The notes beneath the pieces were generated by a model. The model ran no database searches, was not told the origin of the DNA, and saw nothing but the letters and a program-made list of their open reading frames with translations. This document shows, one piece after another, positions 26,058 to 33,603 of a stretch of 64,000 bases of DNA. A program made the position numbers and the translations under genes. Positions within the stretch are counted from its first letter, which is position 1. Each line of letters begins with the position of its first letter. Origin of the DNA: Celerinatantimonas sp046054195 (GTDB taxonomy: Bacteria; Pseudomonadota; Gammaproteobacteria; Enterobacterales; Celerinatantimonadaceae); contig NZ_JBEQCS010000018.1 of assembly GCF_046054195.1 (NCBI RefSeq), forward strand, positions 32,202-96,201. The letters are read 5' to 3'.

Positions 26058-26906
26058 TTATTGTCGAATGAGCCGATGATGATCTGCTTTGGTCTCAAAA
26101 TTACTGCGAAACGGGTTAATATCTAAACCGCCGCGGCGCGTATAGCGAGCTTCAACAGTTAATTTTTCGGGCTTGCAGTAACGTTGAATATCCATAAATA
26201 TGCGCTCGACACATTGCTCATGAAACTCGTTGTGACGACGAAAAGAGATAATATAACGCAGCAGCGCTTCGCGGTTAATTTTCGCCCCTTGATAGTGAAT
26301 GCAAACACTACCCCAGTCAGGTTGACTTGTCACCAAGCAGTTGGATTTTAAAAGATTGCTGTAGAGTGTTTCAGTAACCTGTTGATGAGAGTCAGTTGCA
26401 TTTTCAAGCAATGAGTCGTCAAAGTGATAGTCGCTAATGCTAATATCGAGCTCATCGAGACTTTCGCCAGAGATTTGGGCAATATTCACCGAGCTCTCAA
26501 GGCTATGAATCTTGACAGTAACAGGCCCTTGTACACAGTTTTGTAGGTCATTGGCAATTGTTTGGCGAACCGTTTCAAGACTGTCAAATGCCGTCTGATT
26601 AAAACTATTAAGATAGAGCTTAAACGATTTAGACTCGACTAAATTAACTGAAATCGCATCGATAAATGCCTCACCAATTGCAACTTGCGGTTTGCCTTTA
26701 GGGTTCAGCCAAGACAGCTCATACATATTCCAGCGATCATAGCCTTGAAAAGGTAGTGGTGCGCTCAAGTTGAGTTGGTCGCGATTGAGCGAGCGGGGCA
26801 CCGCCTGCAACAACTGGGGTTGATAATGTTCTATATAGTGACTTTTTTGTCCTAAAGCTAACTGAGCTAATTGCGGAGCATTTTGATAATCTGCTGATTC
26901 AGCCAT
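26058..26906 (-). CDS. queF: NADPH-dependent 7-cyano-7-deazaguanine reductase QueF
   Basis: A 282-residue long-form QueF, which reduces the nitrile preQ0 to preQ1 on the way to queuosine in tRNA. The catalytic cysteine is in LLKSNCLVTSQPDWGSV (about 186-202). The QueF motif ESKSFKLYLNSFNQT (about 90-104) and the substrate-binding HEFHEQCVERI (E and H near 230) are present. Length matches E. coli QueF (282). It is divergent from syd with a 61-bp shared promoter gap, as in E. coli, and is followed 2 bp later by the TPR-GGDEF gene. Confidence 0.96.
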   Translation of the reverse strand: MAESADYQNAPQLAQLALGQKSHYIEHYQPQLLQAVPRSLNRDQLNLSAPLPFQGYDRWNMYELSWLNPKGKPQVAIGEAFIDAISVNLVESKSFKLYLNSFNQTAFDSLETVRQTIANDLQNCVQGPVTVKIHSLESSVNIAQISGESLDELDISISDYHFDDSLLENATDSHQQVTETLYSNLLKSNCLVTSQPDWGSVCIHYQGAKINREALLRYIISFRRHNEFHEQCVERIFMDIQRYCKPEKLTVEARYTRRGGLDINPFRSNFETKADHHRLIRQ

Positions 26907-26967
26907 AGTAATTACGATTGGTCTAAGTTAGGCTTAAGTGTAACTGAATCAAGAACGAAACTCATCT

Positions 26968-27525
26968 ATGACACTGATGAACGAGCAACAAAATACGATT
27001 GATGCACTTGACCAATTGATCTCTCGAGCCGAGCGATATTGGCAGAAAGTTGGATATCCGCAGGTTGAATATGATGACCAATGGCCATCGCCATGCCAAT
27101 GCAGTGATATTTCCCATAATCGGATCTGTTGGCATCCGGTACTGCGCGAAAAGCCACTGGATTTAAAAGCCACTGAAGATGCATTGGATTTGAGTTTCCA
27201 TCCAAGTGTGAAGGTTTTTTATAGTCGCTATTATAGTGAAACAATTAGTGTGCGTTTTGAGGAGCAAAATTTTGCACTGGTGCAAGTTTGGAACGACGAT
27301 GATGGCATGCGTTTACAAGAAAACCTCATAGCGCATATTTTAATGAAACGGCGCTTAAAACATCCTGAAACACTCTTTATTGCTTCAGCTGAAGATGAGA
27401 TGCAGATTGTCAGTGTCGTCAATCAAACTGGTGAAGTTATCCTAGAAACGCTCGGGAAAAAACAAGATAAGTTGCTTTCTCCCTCGCTTGGGGAATTTTT
27501 GGCGCAATTAAGCGTTACAAATTAG
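26968..27525 (+). CDS. syd: Syd protein, SecY-interacting
   Basis: A 185-residue hydrophilic peripheral protein. In E. coli it binds SecY and inhibits translocases with abnormal SecY. The VCWHP-like segment (ICWHPVLREKP, about 51-61) and the central VRFEEQNFALVQVWNDDDG block identify the family. It is divergent from queF, the conserved neighbour in E. coli, and convergent with the DUF2310 gene, whose stop is 50 bp away. No clear intrinsic terminator is visible in that gap. Confidence 0.93.
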   Translation: MTLMNEQQNTIDALDQLISRAERYWQKVGYPQVEYDDQWPSPCQCSDISHNRICWHPVLREKPLDLKATEDALDLSFHPSVKVFYSRYYSETISVRFEEQNFALVQVWNDDDGMRLQENLIAHILMKRRLKHPETLFIASAEDEMQIVSVVNQTGEVILETLGKKQDKLLSPSLGEFLAQLSVTN

Positions 27526-27574
27526 GAAGTGTTTTTATTGGCGCATTATCGATAAAGCTTAATAAGTGCCAGCG

Positions 27575-28345
27575 TTACTTAAAATCCCAAGAAATATTCG
27601 AGACCACACGGCAATGGTCGCAGCGAAAATCAAACAGCTCATGCAGTGGCGCTTCTAGCTGCCAGTTGCCGCCGCAAATTGGACAGCGGCGGCTGCGCTC
27701 TTCATCCAAGCTGGTTCCTCCTACTCGATATAGATACAAATAAGTCGGTTTATTGCTGACATAGCTAATCCGGCGGCTTAAATCCCAACCGCGTTGAAAC
27801 AAGCGCGTTCCTGGCTCACTCATCTGCTCGACGCTTTGCGTCTCTAGAATCGAACCATTCATTTGCAGTTGATCGCACGCACTCCAGTCTTCTTGCCATT
27901 TGATAATTTGCCGTTGGTCGCCGTTGGCAACAGATGGAATGCGATATAACGGAATTGGCAAAAAACGCTCCATAGAGCGCAGCGGCGAACAGCTATGAAT
28001 AAAGCTGGTATAGAGGATCATTGCTTGTGCATCATCGCCACTTTCACATTCATCAGAAAAAAGCTCTCGACCCAGCTCTTTGATTTTAGGTCGCAAGATA
28101 TTAGCTTCACTGAGTTTCGCCATGGCATGGCTGACTTGTGGTGAATAAAAGTGCGAATGCAACGCGTCATGCTCTGGGGTTACCACATGGCAGCTAAACG
28201 AGCCATTCTCAAGTGAGCAGGGAAATTCTCGGCCCAATATTTGGCCGTTATAGCGAAGCGCATCCAGTACATCCATGATGGCATGCTGAGCACTGTCAAT
28301 TGTGGTGTTGTCAAAACATTCAAAAGTGAGACGTTGCTGATACAT
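27575..28345 (-). CDS. Zn-ribbon-containing protein (DUF2310 family)
   Basis: A 256-residue cytoplasmic protein of unknown role. A C-terminal zinc ribbon is clear, with CPICGG and, 16 residues on, CDHC (about 226-247). The N-terminal two thirds have no motif I know. The family is described in databases as possibly nucleic-acid binding, but I know of no experiment. It is the last gene of a four-gene minus-strand operon (DUF3549, DUF3301, 91-residue protein, this gene), 8 bp after the 91-residue gene. The cluster next to syd/queF recurs in marine gammaproteobacteria as far as I recall. Confidence 0.83.
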   Translation of the reverse strand: MYQQRLTFECFDNTTIDSAQHAIMDVLDALRYNGQILGREFPCSLENGSFSCHVVTPEHDALHSHFYSPQVSHAMAKLSEANILRPKIKELGRELFSDECESGDDAQAMILYTSFIHSCSPLRSMERFLPIPLYRIPSVANGDQRQIIKWQEDWSACDQLQMNGSILETQSVEQMSEPGTRLFQRGWDLSRRISYVSNKPTYLYLYRVGGTSLDEERSRRCPICGGNWQLEAPLHELFDFRCDHCRVVSNISWDFK

Positions 28346-28353
28346 GGATGGCT

Positions 28354-28629
28354 CTAACGGGACTTATTTTCAAGAAGGGCGATTCGCTCAAGGAGCTCAC
28401 TTTGCGTTTTTTCTAATTGCTCAATGCGTTTGACTAAGCTTGCAAGGGTTGGCTCTGAAGCATCAGGCGTGTTTATCTCTAACGGTTTGCTTGGCGCACT
28501 TTTTAGTGCGTTGATTAACACCGGCAGCGGATAAGACTGGCTCAATTTAGCTTTAAGCTGTGCCAAAGTAGGTTTCTGCCCTTGTTTGGCAAACTCATTT
28601 AAAACCTGGCGAATTTCATTTTGTGACAT
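28354..28629 (-). CDS. Small uncharacterised protein with C-terminal coiled coil
   Basis: A 91-residue protein I do not recognise. Residues 1-45 look like a small helical, perhaps HTH-like, unit (IRQVLNEFAKQGQKPTLAQLKAKL in two pieces). Residues 46-60 are a Pro/Ser-rich linker. Residues 62-90 form a Leu-heptad coiled coil (LVKRIEQLEKTQSELLERIALL), which suggests a dimer. The start codon overlaps the stop of the DUF3301 gene (TAATG), so the two are translationally coupled. That coupling and plausible composition argue for a real gene. Confidence 0.72.
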   Translation of the reverse strand: MSQNEIRQVLNEFAKQGQKPTLAQLKAKLSQSYPLPVLINALKSAPSKPLEINTPDASEPTLASLVKRIEQLEKTQSELLERIALLENKSR

Positions 28630-28988
28630 TAAGAATCCTCATCCGGTGCTGGTAATTGTGCGCGATTATCACTGATTGGCGGATTTTGTGTGATGCTTAA
28701 ATCAGGATAGGGCGGCATTATAAACTCATAACCGGCGCGACTTAACCATAAAAAGCCGCTATATCGATGTTGCGGCACATTGGTAAATTCAAACCGATAC
28801 TGAAATGTCAGCTGCAGTTTTTTCAGCATCGTCAAATTAATGCCCGCATAATGCACATCTAACAATTGCAGTTCAAGTTTCGCGCAGTGACGAAAAATAA
28901 GCTGGCGAGCTATCTCTGCTTGCTGGCGATGGCGCCAAAATAGAGCGCCTAAAATGAGTAGGCCAAATAGCGCAAAAACACTAGCCAT
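28629..28988 (-). CDS. DUF3301 membrane-anchored protein
   Basis: A 119-residue protein with an N-terminal membrane anchor (residues 3-19, Phe/Leu-rich) followed by WRHRQQAEIAR and a soluble beta-rich domain with LQLLDVHYAG and YRFEFTNVPQHRYSG. These are the patterns of DUF3301, a family of unknown function found beside DUF3549 in Vibrio-like genomes. It overlaps the DUF3549 gene by 8 bp and the small coiled-coil gene by one base. Confidence 0.82.
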   Translation of the reverse strand: MASVFALFGLLILGALFWRHRQQAEIARQLIFRHCAKLELQLLDVHYAGINLTMLKKLQLTFQYRFEFTNVPQHRYSGFLWLSRAGYEFIMPPYPDLSITQNPPISDNRAQLPAPDEDS

Positions 28989-30015
28989 GAGTAGATTGAA
29001 TCAGTTGCCCAATAGCTTCTGCTAGCTCATTACTGCGCTGTGGGTCACGTAAGCGACTCAGCACCTGATTGCGCAATGACGGGATGGCGACAAGATCGGC
29101 AAACAGTTGATTAAAGAGCATCTGATCTTTAACTTTTGCCAGCTGGTTGAAGAATAACCGATTGAGCTGTTCATCTTCTAGATCGCTCCAAAGGCGTCCG
29201 GCAATGGCTACAAATAACTGTGGATCGCTGGAGATTTCGAGCTGTGCTTTAAGTGCTTTTTGGCGCAGTGCTGTTTGTGGGCTCGAGGCCATAGCTCTGA
29301 GCAACAGATAACTTAATTGTGGCCGTTCGTTGAGCCATTTTGCATGTAGCTGACACAACTTATGACACATCTTTTGATCAAGACTTTGATGTTCGAGCAA
29401 TTGGGCCAGATGAACCCAAAGTTGGTCATTTAGATGCTCTAAAGCATGGGCCAAGCGCTGGCTATTGTCTTCTCTATCAAGTCTTGCAACAACATCGGCT
29501 AAGCCTTGTAGAGCGATTGATGTCCAGTTTTCCCAGCCTAGCTCTCCGGCTAAATAAGATTGCGCGTGTTCATAATAAGCAGAGGCCGGCAGGTCTAAAT
29601 CGACTTTTAGACGAGCATTAAAATAGGCTTGTTTCTCTTCAACTGGGCGAAAAATACAAGGATTACTGGCCAGCGCTTTGGCTTGTTCTTCACTTGGCTG
29701 CTTGCTTAAGTCGTGCCCTAAAATAGTGACAATTAAGTGTAAAAACTGATCTCGAGCCGCCAGTTTGATAAAACCTAACTCATCGACAGGAAATTGTAAA
29801 AACCAAATATAAGGTGTCTGTGGTGTCTTTATCGACCAGAAACATAGTGCTAAGCGCGCGTGTCCTGCGATGGGAGCCGGATAGGGACGAGCGGCTGTTT
29901 CCATGGCATAAAATGCCTGAGTATCGATAGGCGCTATTTTTCGGCCCATGTCATAAACTTTAAACTGGCTGCCTGCCAGAGTTAGGATTTCGCTGAGAGT
30001 TGAGAGCGCTTTCAT
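28981..30015 (-). CDS. DUF3549 family protein
   Basis: A 344-residue cytoplasmic protein of unknown function. The N-terminus TLSEILTLAGSQFKVYDMGR and the blocks HARLALCFW and WFLQFPVDELG are typical of DUF3549. The C-terminal half is a run of helices reminiscent of HEAT-like repeats. I chose ATG at 30015 over TTG at 30063 because the family starts a few residues before SQFxVxDxGR. First gene of the four-gene operon; the divergent neighbour is a small exported protein. Confidence 0.83.
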   Translation of the reverse strand: MKALSTLSEILTLAGSQFKVYDMGRKIAPIDTQAFYAMETAARPYPAPIAGHARLALCFWSIKTPQTPYIWFLQFPVDELGFIKLAARDQFLHLIVTILGHDLSKQPSEEQAKALASNPCIFRPVEEKQAYFNARLKVDLDLPASAYYEHAQSYLAGELGWENWTSIALQGLADVVARLDREDNSQRLAHALEHLNDQLWVHLAQLLEHQSLDQKMCHKLCQLHAKWLNERPQLSYLLLRAMASSPQTALRQKALKAQLEISSDPQLFVAIAGRLWSDLEDEQLNRLFFNQLAKVKDQMLFNQLFADLVAIPSLRNQVLSRLRDPQRSNELAEAIGQLIQSTHG

Positions 30016-30179
30016 AACCACTAAGATAGATGAGTTTGGGCCATTATAAGCAATCTTGGGCAAAAAAAGTATGTGTGTAAATCAGCGGGGTTTAAACCTG
30101 TCGACTCAGAGTGTGCCAGGTTATTTGCATCACTGCGTTAACTTGTTAAACTTTGCCGCGGATGTTAAAGGAGCTGCGA

Positions 30180-30713
30180 ATGAACCCGTTTACTTCGGTT
30201 AAACTGCTGAGCCTTTGCACTTTAACGATGTTGATTACGCTACCATTTTCTTCTTTGGACTCGAATGCTATGGCGCTGTTTACCAAGAAAGTTCCTATTT
30301 ATTTGTCGCCGCAAATTAGTGGGGTGATTAAAAATCAAGGTGAACCGCTGGCCAATGTTGAACTAGAGCGCTCTATTTATTTAAATTTTACGGGTGATTA
30401 TTACATTGATAAAACCCGAAGTGATGCGCAAGGGCGATTTAGTTTTGCTCAAAAAACTCTTGAGCTTAAAAAGCCTTCGGATATGGTGACGGTGGTGAAG
30501 CGTCAGGAACTTTATGTTAAATATGAAAATAAACCAGTCTCTATTTGGTTTATGAATATTCACACACTCAACCCTGTCAATAAAATAAGCCAAAAGCTTC
30601 AAGGTTTGGATTGTGACTTAGCTCATTCAGAGCAACAATTTGATTTTAAAGATAGCAAATACCCAGCAAGTACGTTTTCAGTGATGACTCGTTGCCGATG
30701 GCATGATAAGTAA
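30180..30713 (+). CDS. Exported small protein with carboxypeptidase-regulatory-like (DUF6795-type) domain
   Basis: A 177-residue secreted or periplasmic protein. AAAGGAG (30167-30173) sits 6 nt before the ATG at 30180, so I prefer this to in-frame ATGs upstream. A signal peptide covers about 1-34 (hydrophobic LLSLCTLTMLITLPF). The mature part begins with a beta-sandwich motif, SGVIKNQGEPLANVELER, as in CarboxypepD_reg folds, followed by TRSDAQGRFSF. Two cysteines near the C-terminus (LDCDL and TRCRW) could form a disulphide. Function unknown; a role in the envelope is inferred. It stands alone. Confidence 0.75.
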   Translation: MNPFTSVKLLSLCTLTMLITLPFSSLDSNAMALFTKKVPIYLSPQISGVIKNQGEPLANVELERSIYLNFTGDYYIDKTRSDAQGRFSFAQKTLELKKPSDMVTVVKRQELYVKYENKPVSIWFMNIHTLNPVNKISQKLQGLDCDLAHSEQQFDFKDSKYPASTFSVMTRCRWHDK

Positions 30714-30814
30714 TGTCCGTCATAACGATGTTGATATTTTTCATCACCATCAACGTTTGCATCCAATAAACACCGTTACATTTCGTTGTAGTTATGATTA
30801 ATCCAGAGAAATAA

Positions 30815-31135
30815 ATGGCATCTATTCACCTTCAGATTCAGCAGCAACTGATTAAGCTCGAACAGCTTCTTAAAGCCCAAGAACTATGGCAAGAATTTCC
30901 ACCAAGTAGCGAAGAACTGTCCAGCGATAAACCGTTTGCCGTAGATACGCTGCGCTTAGAGCAGTGGCTACAATTTATTTTTATTCCACGTTTTCAAGCA
31001 TTACTTGAGGCTAACTTGCCTCTTCCACAAAAGATGGCAATCGCGCCTTATGCGCAGGAAGCCTTTAAGAATTATGCTCAGCCAACCGCTGAAATCGAGC
31101 AGTTACTTGAGAAAATGGATGGATTATTTAACTGA
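30815..31135 (+). CDS. yqcC: YqcC family protein
   Basis: A 106-residue helical cytoplasmic protein. LIKLEQLLKAQELWQEFPPS (11-30) and the central FAVDTLRLEQWLQFIFIPRF (44-63) are the YqcC signature. Function is unknown. The gene overlaps truC by 17 bp in another frame. The pair yqcC-truC is conserved in E. coli too, suggesting translational coupling to the pseudouridine synthase. Confidence 0.92.
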   Translation: MASIHLQIQQQLIKLEQLLKAQELWQEFPPSSEELSSDKPFAVDTLRLEQWLQFIFIPRFQALLEANLPLPQKMAIAPYAQEAFKNYAQPTAEIEQLLEKMDGLFN

Positions 31136-31871
31136 CGGCTCGGAATATGAGGTTGAATCGATTCCTGAGCAACTGCCTGTTTTGTATGCAGATGAGCATT
31201 TAGTGGCTGTTTATAAACCCGCTGGTTTACTGGTTCATCGAAGTCCGATTGACGGTGAAAAAAGCCGCTTTGCAATGCAAATCGTCCGAGACCAACTAGG
31301 TCATTATGTTTATCCGGTTCATCGTCTGGATAAACCAACCAGTGGCGTATTATTGCTGGCGCGTAGTTCATCTGTGGCTTCGTTAATGATGCCGATGTTT
31401 GCATCAGGTCAAGTGAATAAATACTATGAAGCGATTGTGCGAGGATTTATTTGCCAGCGGCAAGTGCTTGATTATGCGCTAAAGAATGAAGATAACCCAC
31501 AGGCTGAGCCTAAATCAGCCATCACCGAGTATTGGCCAGAGCGTTTTGCCGAGCTGCCAGTAGCGACAGGGCGCTATCCAACCAGCCGTTATAGCTGGCT
31601 GAAGATTTGCCCTAAAACTGGTCGACGTCATCAGATTCGGCGTCATATGCATCATATTTCTCATCCGATCATCGGCGATACCACGCATGGTGATGGTCGT
31701 CATAATCGCTTGTTTCGCTCGCAAGAATGGCCAGGATTATGGCTTTTGGCAAAAAAACTGATGTTTACTCATCCAGTCAATCAGCGTGATGTTGTCATTG
31801 AATTAGATTACCCGCAGCGTTGGATGAGAGTTCAGCAGGAACTTTTTGAACGTTATCCGGTAATGATGTAG
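31119..31871 (+). CDS. truC: tRNA pseudouridine(65) synthase TruC
   Basis: A 250-residue RluA-family enzyme that isomerises U65 in tRNA. VLYADEHLVAVYKPAGLLVHRS (residues about 17-38, quoted across two adjacent blocks) opens the domain. The catalytic aspartate is in VHRLDKPTSGVLLLA near residue 69. GRRHQIRRHMHHISHPIIGD near 165-184 is the RluA-type motif II, characteristic for TruC. I chose ATG at 31119, inside the end of yqcC, because the open frame before it is only yqcC read in another frame. A 13-bp palindrome follows. Confidence 0.93.
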   Translation: MDYLTDGSEYEVESIPEQLPVLYADEHLVAVYKPAGLLVHRSPIDGEKSRFAMQIVRDQLGHYVYPVHRLDKPTSGVLLLARSSSVASLMMPMFASGQVNKYYEAIVRGFICQRQVLDYALKNEDNPQAEPKSAITEYWPERFAELPVATGRYPTSRYSWLKICPKTGRRHQIRRHMHHISHPIIGDTTHGDGRHNRLFRSQEWPGLWLLAKKLMFTHPVNQRDVVIELDYPQRWMRVQQELFERYPVMM

Positions 31872-31890
31872 CCAGAGCTATGGCGTGTTA

Positions 31891-31921
31891 AGTAGATGTT
31901 CAGTGAAGCTGAACATCTACT
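31891..31921. terminator. 13-bp perfect hairpin between convergent truC and DUF3461 genes
   Basis: AGTAGATGTTCAG (31891-31903) is the exact reverse complement of CTGAACATCTACT (31909-31921), with a five-base loop. No T-run follows on either strand. It lies 11 bp from the stop of the minus-strand gene, so it can form in both transcripts. Likely a 3'-end stabiliser or bidirectional terminator without the U-tract. Confidence 0.55.
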
Positions 31922-31932
31922 CGAAGGGGATG

Positions 31933-32310
31933 TTAGAGCTTTTTGAGATCTTGCTCAATTTCAGCAATTTTGCTGGTCACTACTTTTTCTAAATGGCGTA
32001 GTTCACTTAAAATTTTCTCTTTAGTGACTTGTTCTTGCTGTTCTTTTTGAGCTAGCTGATCGAGTTCTTGAACGATATAACGTAATTCAGGACTAATTTC
32101 TGAAACTTCTCGGTATTCGCCAGTACCACCGTTGACCAGTACCGTTTTGTGCTGACGAGGAAATTTAAATTTCACACTCTTGGCAAATAGATCGCCTTTA
32201 TCTTTTTGATAGTAAATTTTGAGGATATCAGCAGCGGCTTCTTGACGCAGAGTATATCGTTCAATTTTTTCAGGATAAATAACCCCGATCGATTTTAAAT
32301 TTTCGTACAT
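31933..32310 (-). CDS. DUF3461 family protein
   Basis: A 125-residue protein. The opening MYENLKSIGVIYPEKIERYTLRQEA and KDKGDLFAKSVKFKFPRQ blocks identify DUF3461, a family of unknown function in Vibrio-like bacteria. The C-terminal 50 residues are a charged coiled coil. It lies downstream of dapD on the same strand but is separated by a terminator and 236 bp, so it has its own promoter. Confidence 0.85.
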   Translation of the reverse strand: MYENLKSIGVIYPEKIERYTLRQEAAADILKIYYQKDKGDLFAKSVKFKFPRQHKTVLVNGGTGEYREVSEISPELRYIVQELDQLAQKEQQEQVTKEKILSELRHLEKVVTSKIAEIEQDLKKL

Positions 32311-32492
32311 CTTAGACTCCTCAATTCTACTTTATAAACAACATTAACGACAAACCAGATTTGGTTTTAAAGTGTTTTGACTGAGTGTTAATCATAGTGT
32401 AAATCAACCAAAAATTATCCTTTTATCTACAAAAATTTACTAAAAAATAACTTGTTAGCGGATGATTACCATTATAAAAAGTGGCAGATCAT

Positions 32493-32519
32493 AAAAAAGC
32501 AGGCATAAAAGCCTGCTTT
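32493..32519 (-). terminator. Rho-independent terminator after dapD
   Basis: AAAGCAGGC (32496-32504) pairs with GCCTGCTTT (32511-32519). On the minus strand it ends in a T-rich tract (TTTTTTAT), 28 bp past the dapD stop. Confidence 0.88.
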
Positions 32520-32546
32520 GTCAAAATCACTGATTAAATCAGTTGA

Positions 32547-33584
32547 TTAGTTATGGCTGTGCAATTCGCTATTTAAGCTAATGGCACTTTTGTTCGTCAG
32601 ACATTCAATGGTTCCGCTCTGGCTGTTACGACGGAACAATAGATCAGATTTGCCTGCTAATTCGCGTGCTTTTGCAGTCCCTGCTGGTTGTTTGTTTTCA
32701 TCAATCAGCGTGACTTTGGTCCCTGCGGTAATATAAAGACCTGATTCAATTGTGCAACGATCGCCCAATGGGATCCCGGTACCGCCGTTAGCGCCAATTA
32801 GGCAGTTTTCACCAATAGAAATTACTTCTTTACCACCACCACTTAAAGTTCCCATGGTTGAGCAACCACCGCCAAGGTCAGAGTTATTACCAACTGTTAC
32901 CCCTGATGAGATGCGTCCTTCAACCATGCTGACGCCCAAAGTTCCGGCGTTAAAGTTACAGAACCCTTCATGCATGACCGTGGTTCCTTCGCCAAGATAA
33001 GCGCCCAGACGAACGCGAGAGGTCGCAGCGATACGAACCCCTTTAGGAACCACGTAATCAGTCATTTTAGGGAATTTATCGATAGAGCGAATATTGAGTG
33101 TTTCGCCTGCTAAACGAGCTTTAAGTTGATAATCTGCAACTTCACTAGGATCGATAGGTCCCTGATTGGTCCAAGCAACGTTTGGTAAGACAGCAAAAAT
33201 ACCGGTTAAATCCAATCCGTGAGGTTTGACTAAACGATGAGACAACAGATGAAGCTTCAGATAGCCTTCTGGAGTTGATTGTGGTGCGCTATCAGTTGCT
33301 AAAACGGTTAACACAGCGCTTTTATCTTGTGCGCTGCGAGCGGCAAATTGTTCAGCAAAGGTTGCCCAATCGCTGTTTGGTGCACTGTTAGCAATCGCCT
33401 TTAGCGCGTCGTTAGTTAATTCAATCGCTTGGTTAGCGCCAGTGTAACCTGCTGCATCTAGGATTGGTTGTACCGCTTGGATTTCTACATGCACTTGTGG
33501 TGCTGGATAAAATACTTCTAACCATTGGTTTTGGCTATTTTTACTACCGATCCCAAGGCCAAGGCTAAAAAGGGTTGTGCTCAT
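32547..33584 (-). CDS. dapD: 2,3,4,5-tetrahydropyridine-2,6-dicarboxylate N-succinyltransferase (long form)
   Basis: A 345-residue enzyme of the succinylase route to lysine and diaminopimelate for peptidoglycan. The left-handed beta-helix of hexapeptide repeats covers about 195-300 (ATSRVRLGAYLGEGT, MVEGRISSGVTVGNNSDLGGG, IGENCLIGANGGTGIPLGD). This is the long DapD type of Pseudomonas and Vibrio, not the 274-residue E. coli form. ATG at 33584 is preferred to TTG at 33587; GGAG lies 8 nt upstream. glnD ends 16-19 bp upstream on the same strand, so map-glnD-dapD may be one operon. Confidence 0.95.
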   Translation of the reverse strand: MSTTLFSLGLGIGSKNSQNQWLEVFYPAPQVHVEIQAVQPILDAAGYTGANQAIELTNDALKAIANSAPNSDWATFAEQFAARSAQDKSAVLTVLATDSAPQSTPEGYLKLHLLSHRLVKPHGLDLTGIFAVLPNVAWTNQGPIDPSEVADYQLKARLAGETLNIRSIDKFPKMTDYVVPKGVRIAATSRVRLGAYLGEGTTVMHEGFCNFNAGTLGVSMVEGRISSGVTVGNNSDLGGGCSTMGTLSGGGKEVISIGENCLIGANGGTGIPLGDRCTIESGLYITAGTKVTLIDENKQPAGTAKARELAGKSDLLFRRNSQSGTIECLTNKSAISLNSELHSHN

Positions 33585-33603
33585 CAAAGTCTCCAGAGTT
33601 TGG

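Noticed and set aside
26966..27422. Minus-strand frames opposite syd
   Set aside because: syd is clearly coding on the plus strand; these lack ribosome sites and family matches.
31005..31118. Upstream extension of the truC frame
   Set aside because: It is yqcC read in another frame; the TruC family starts close to the ATG at 31119.
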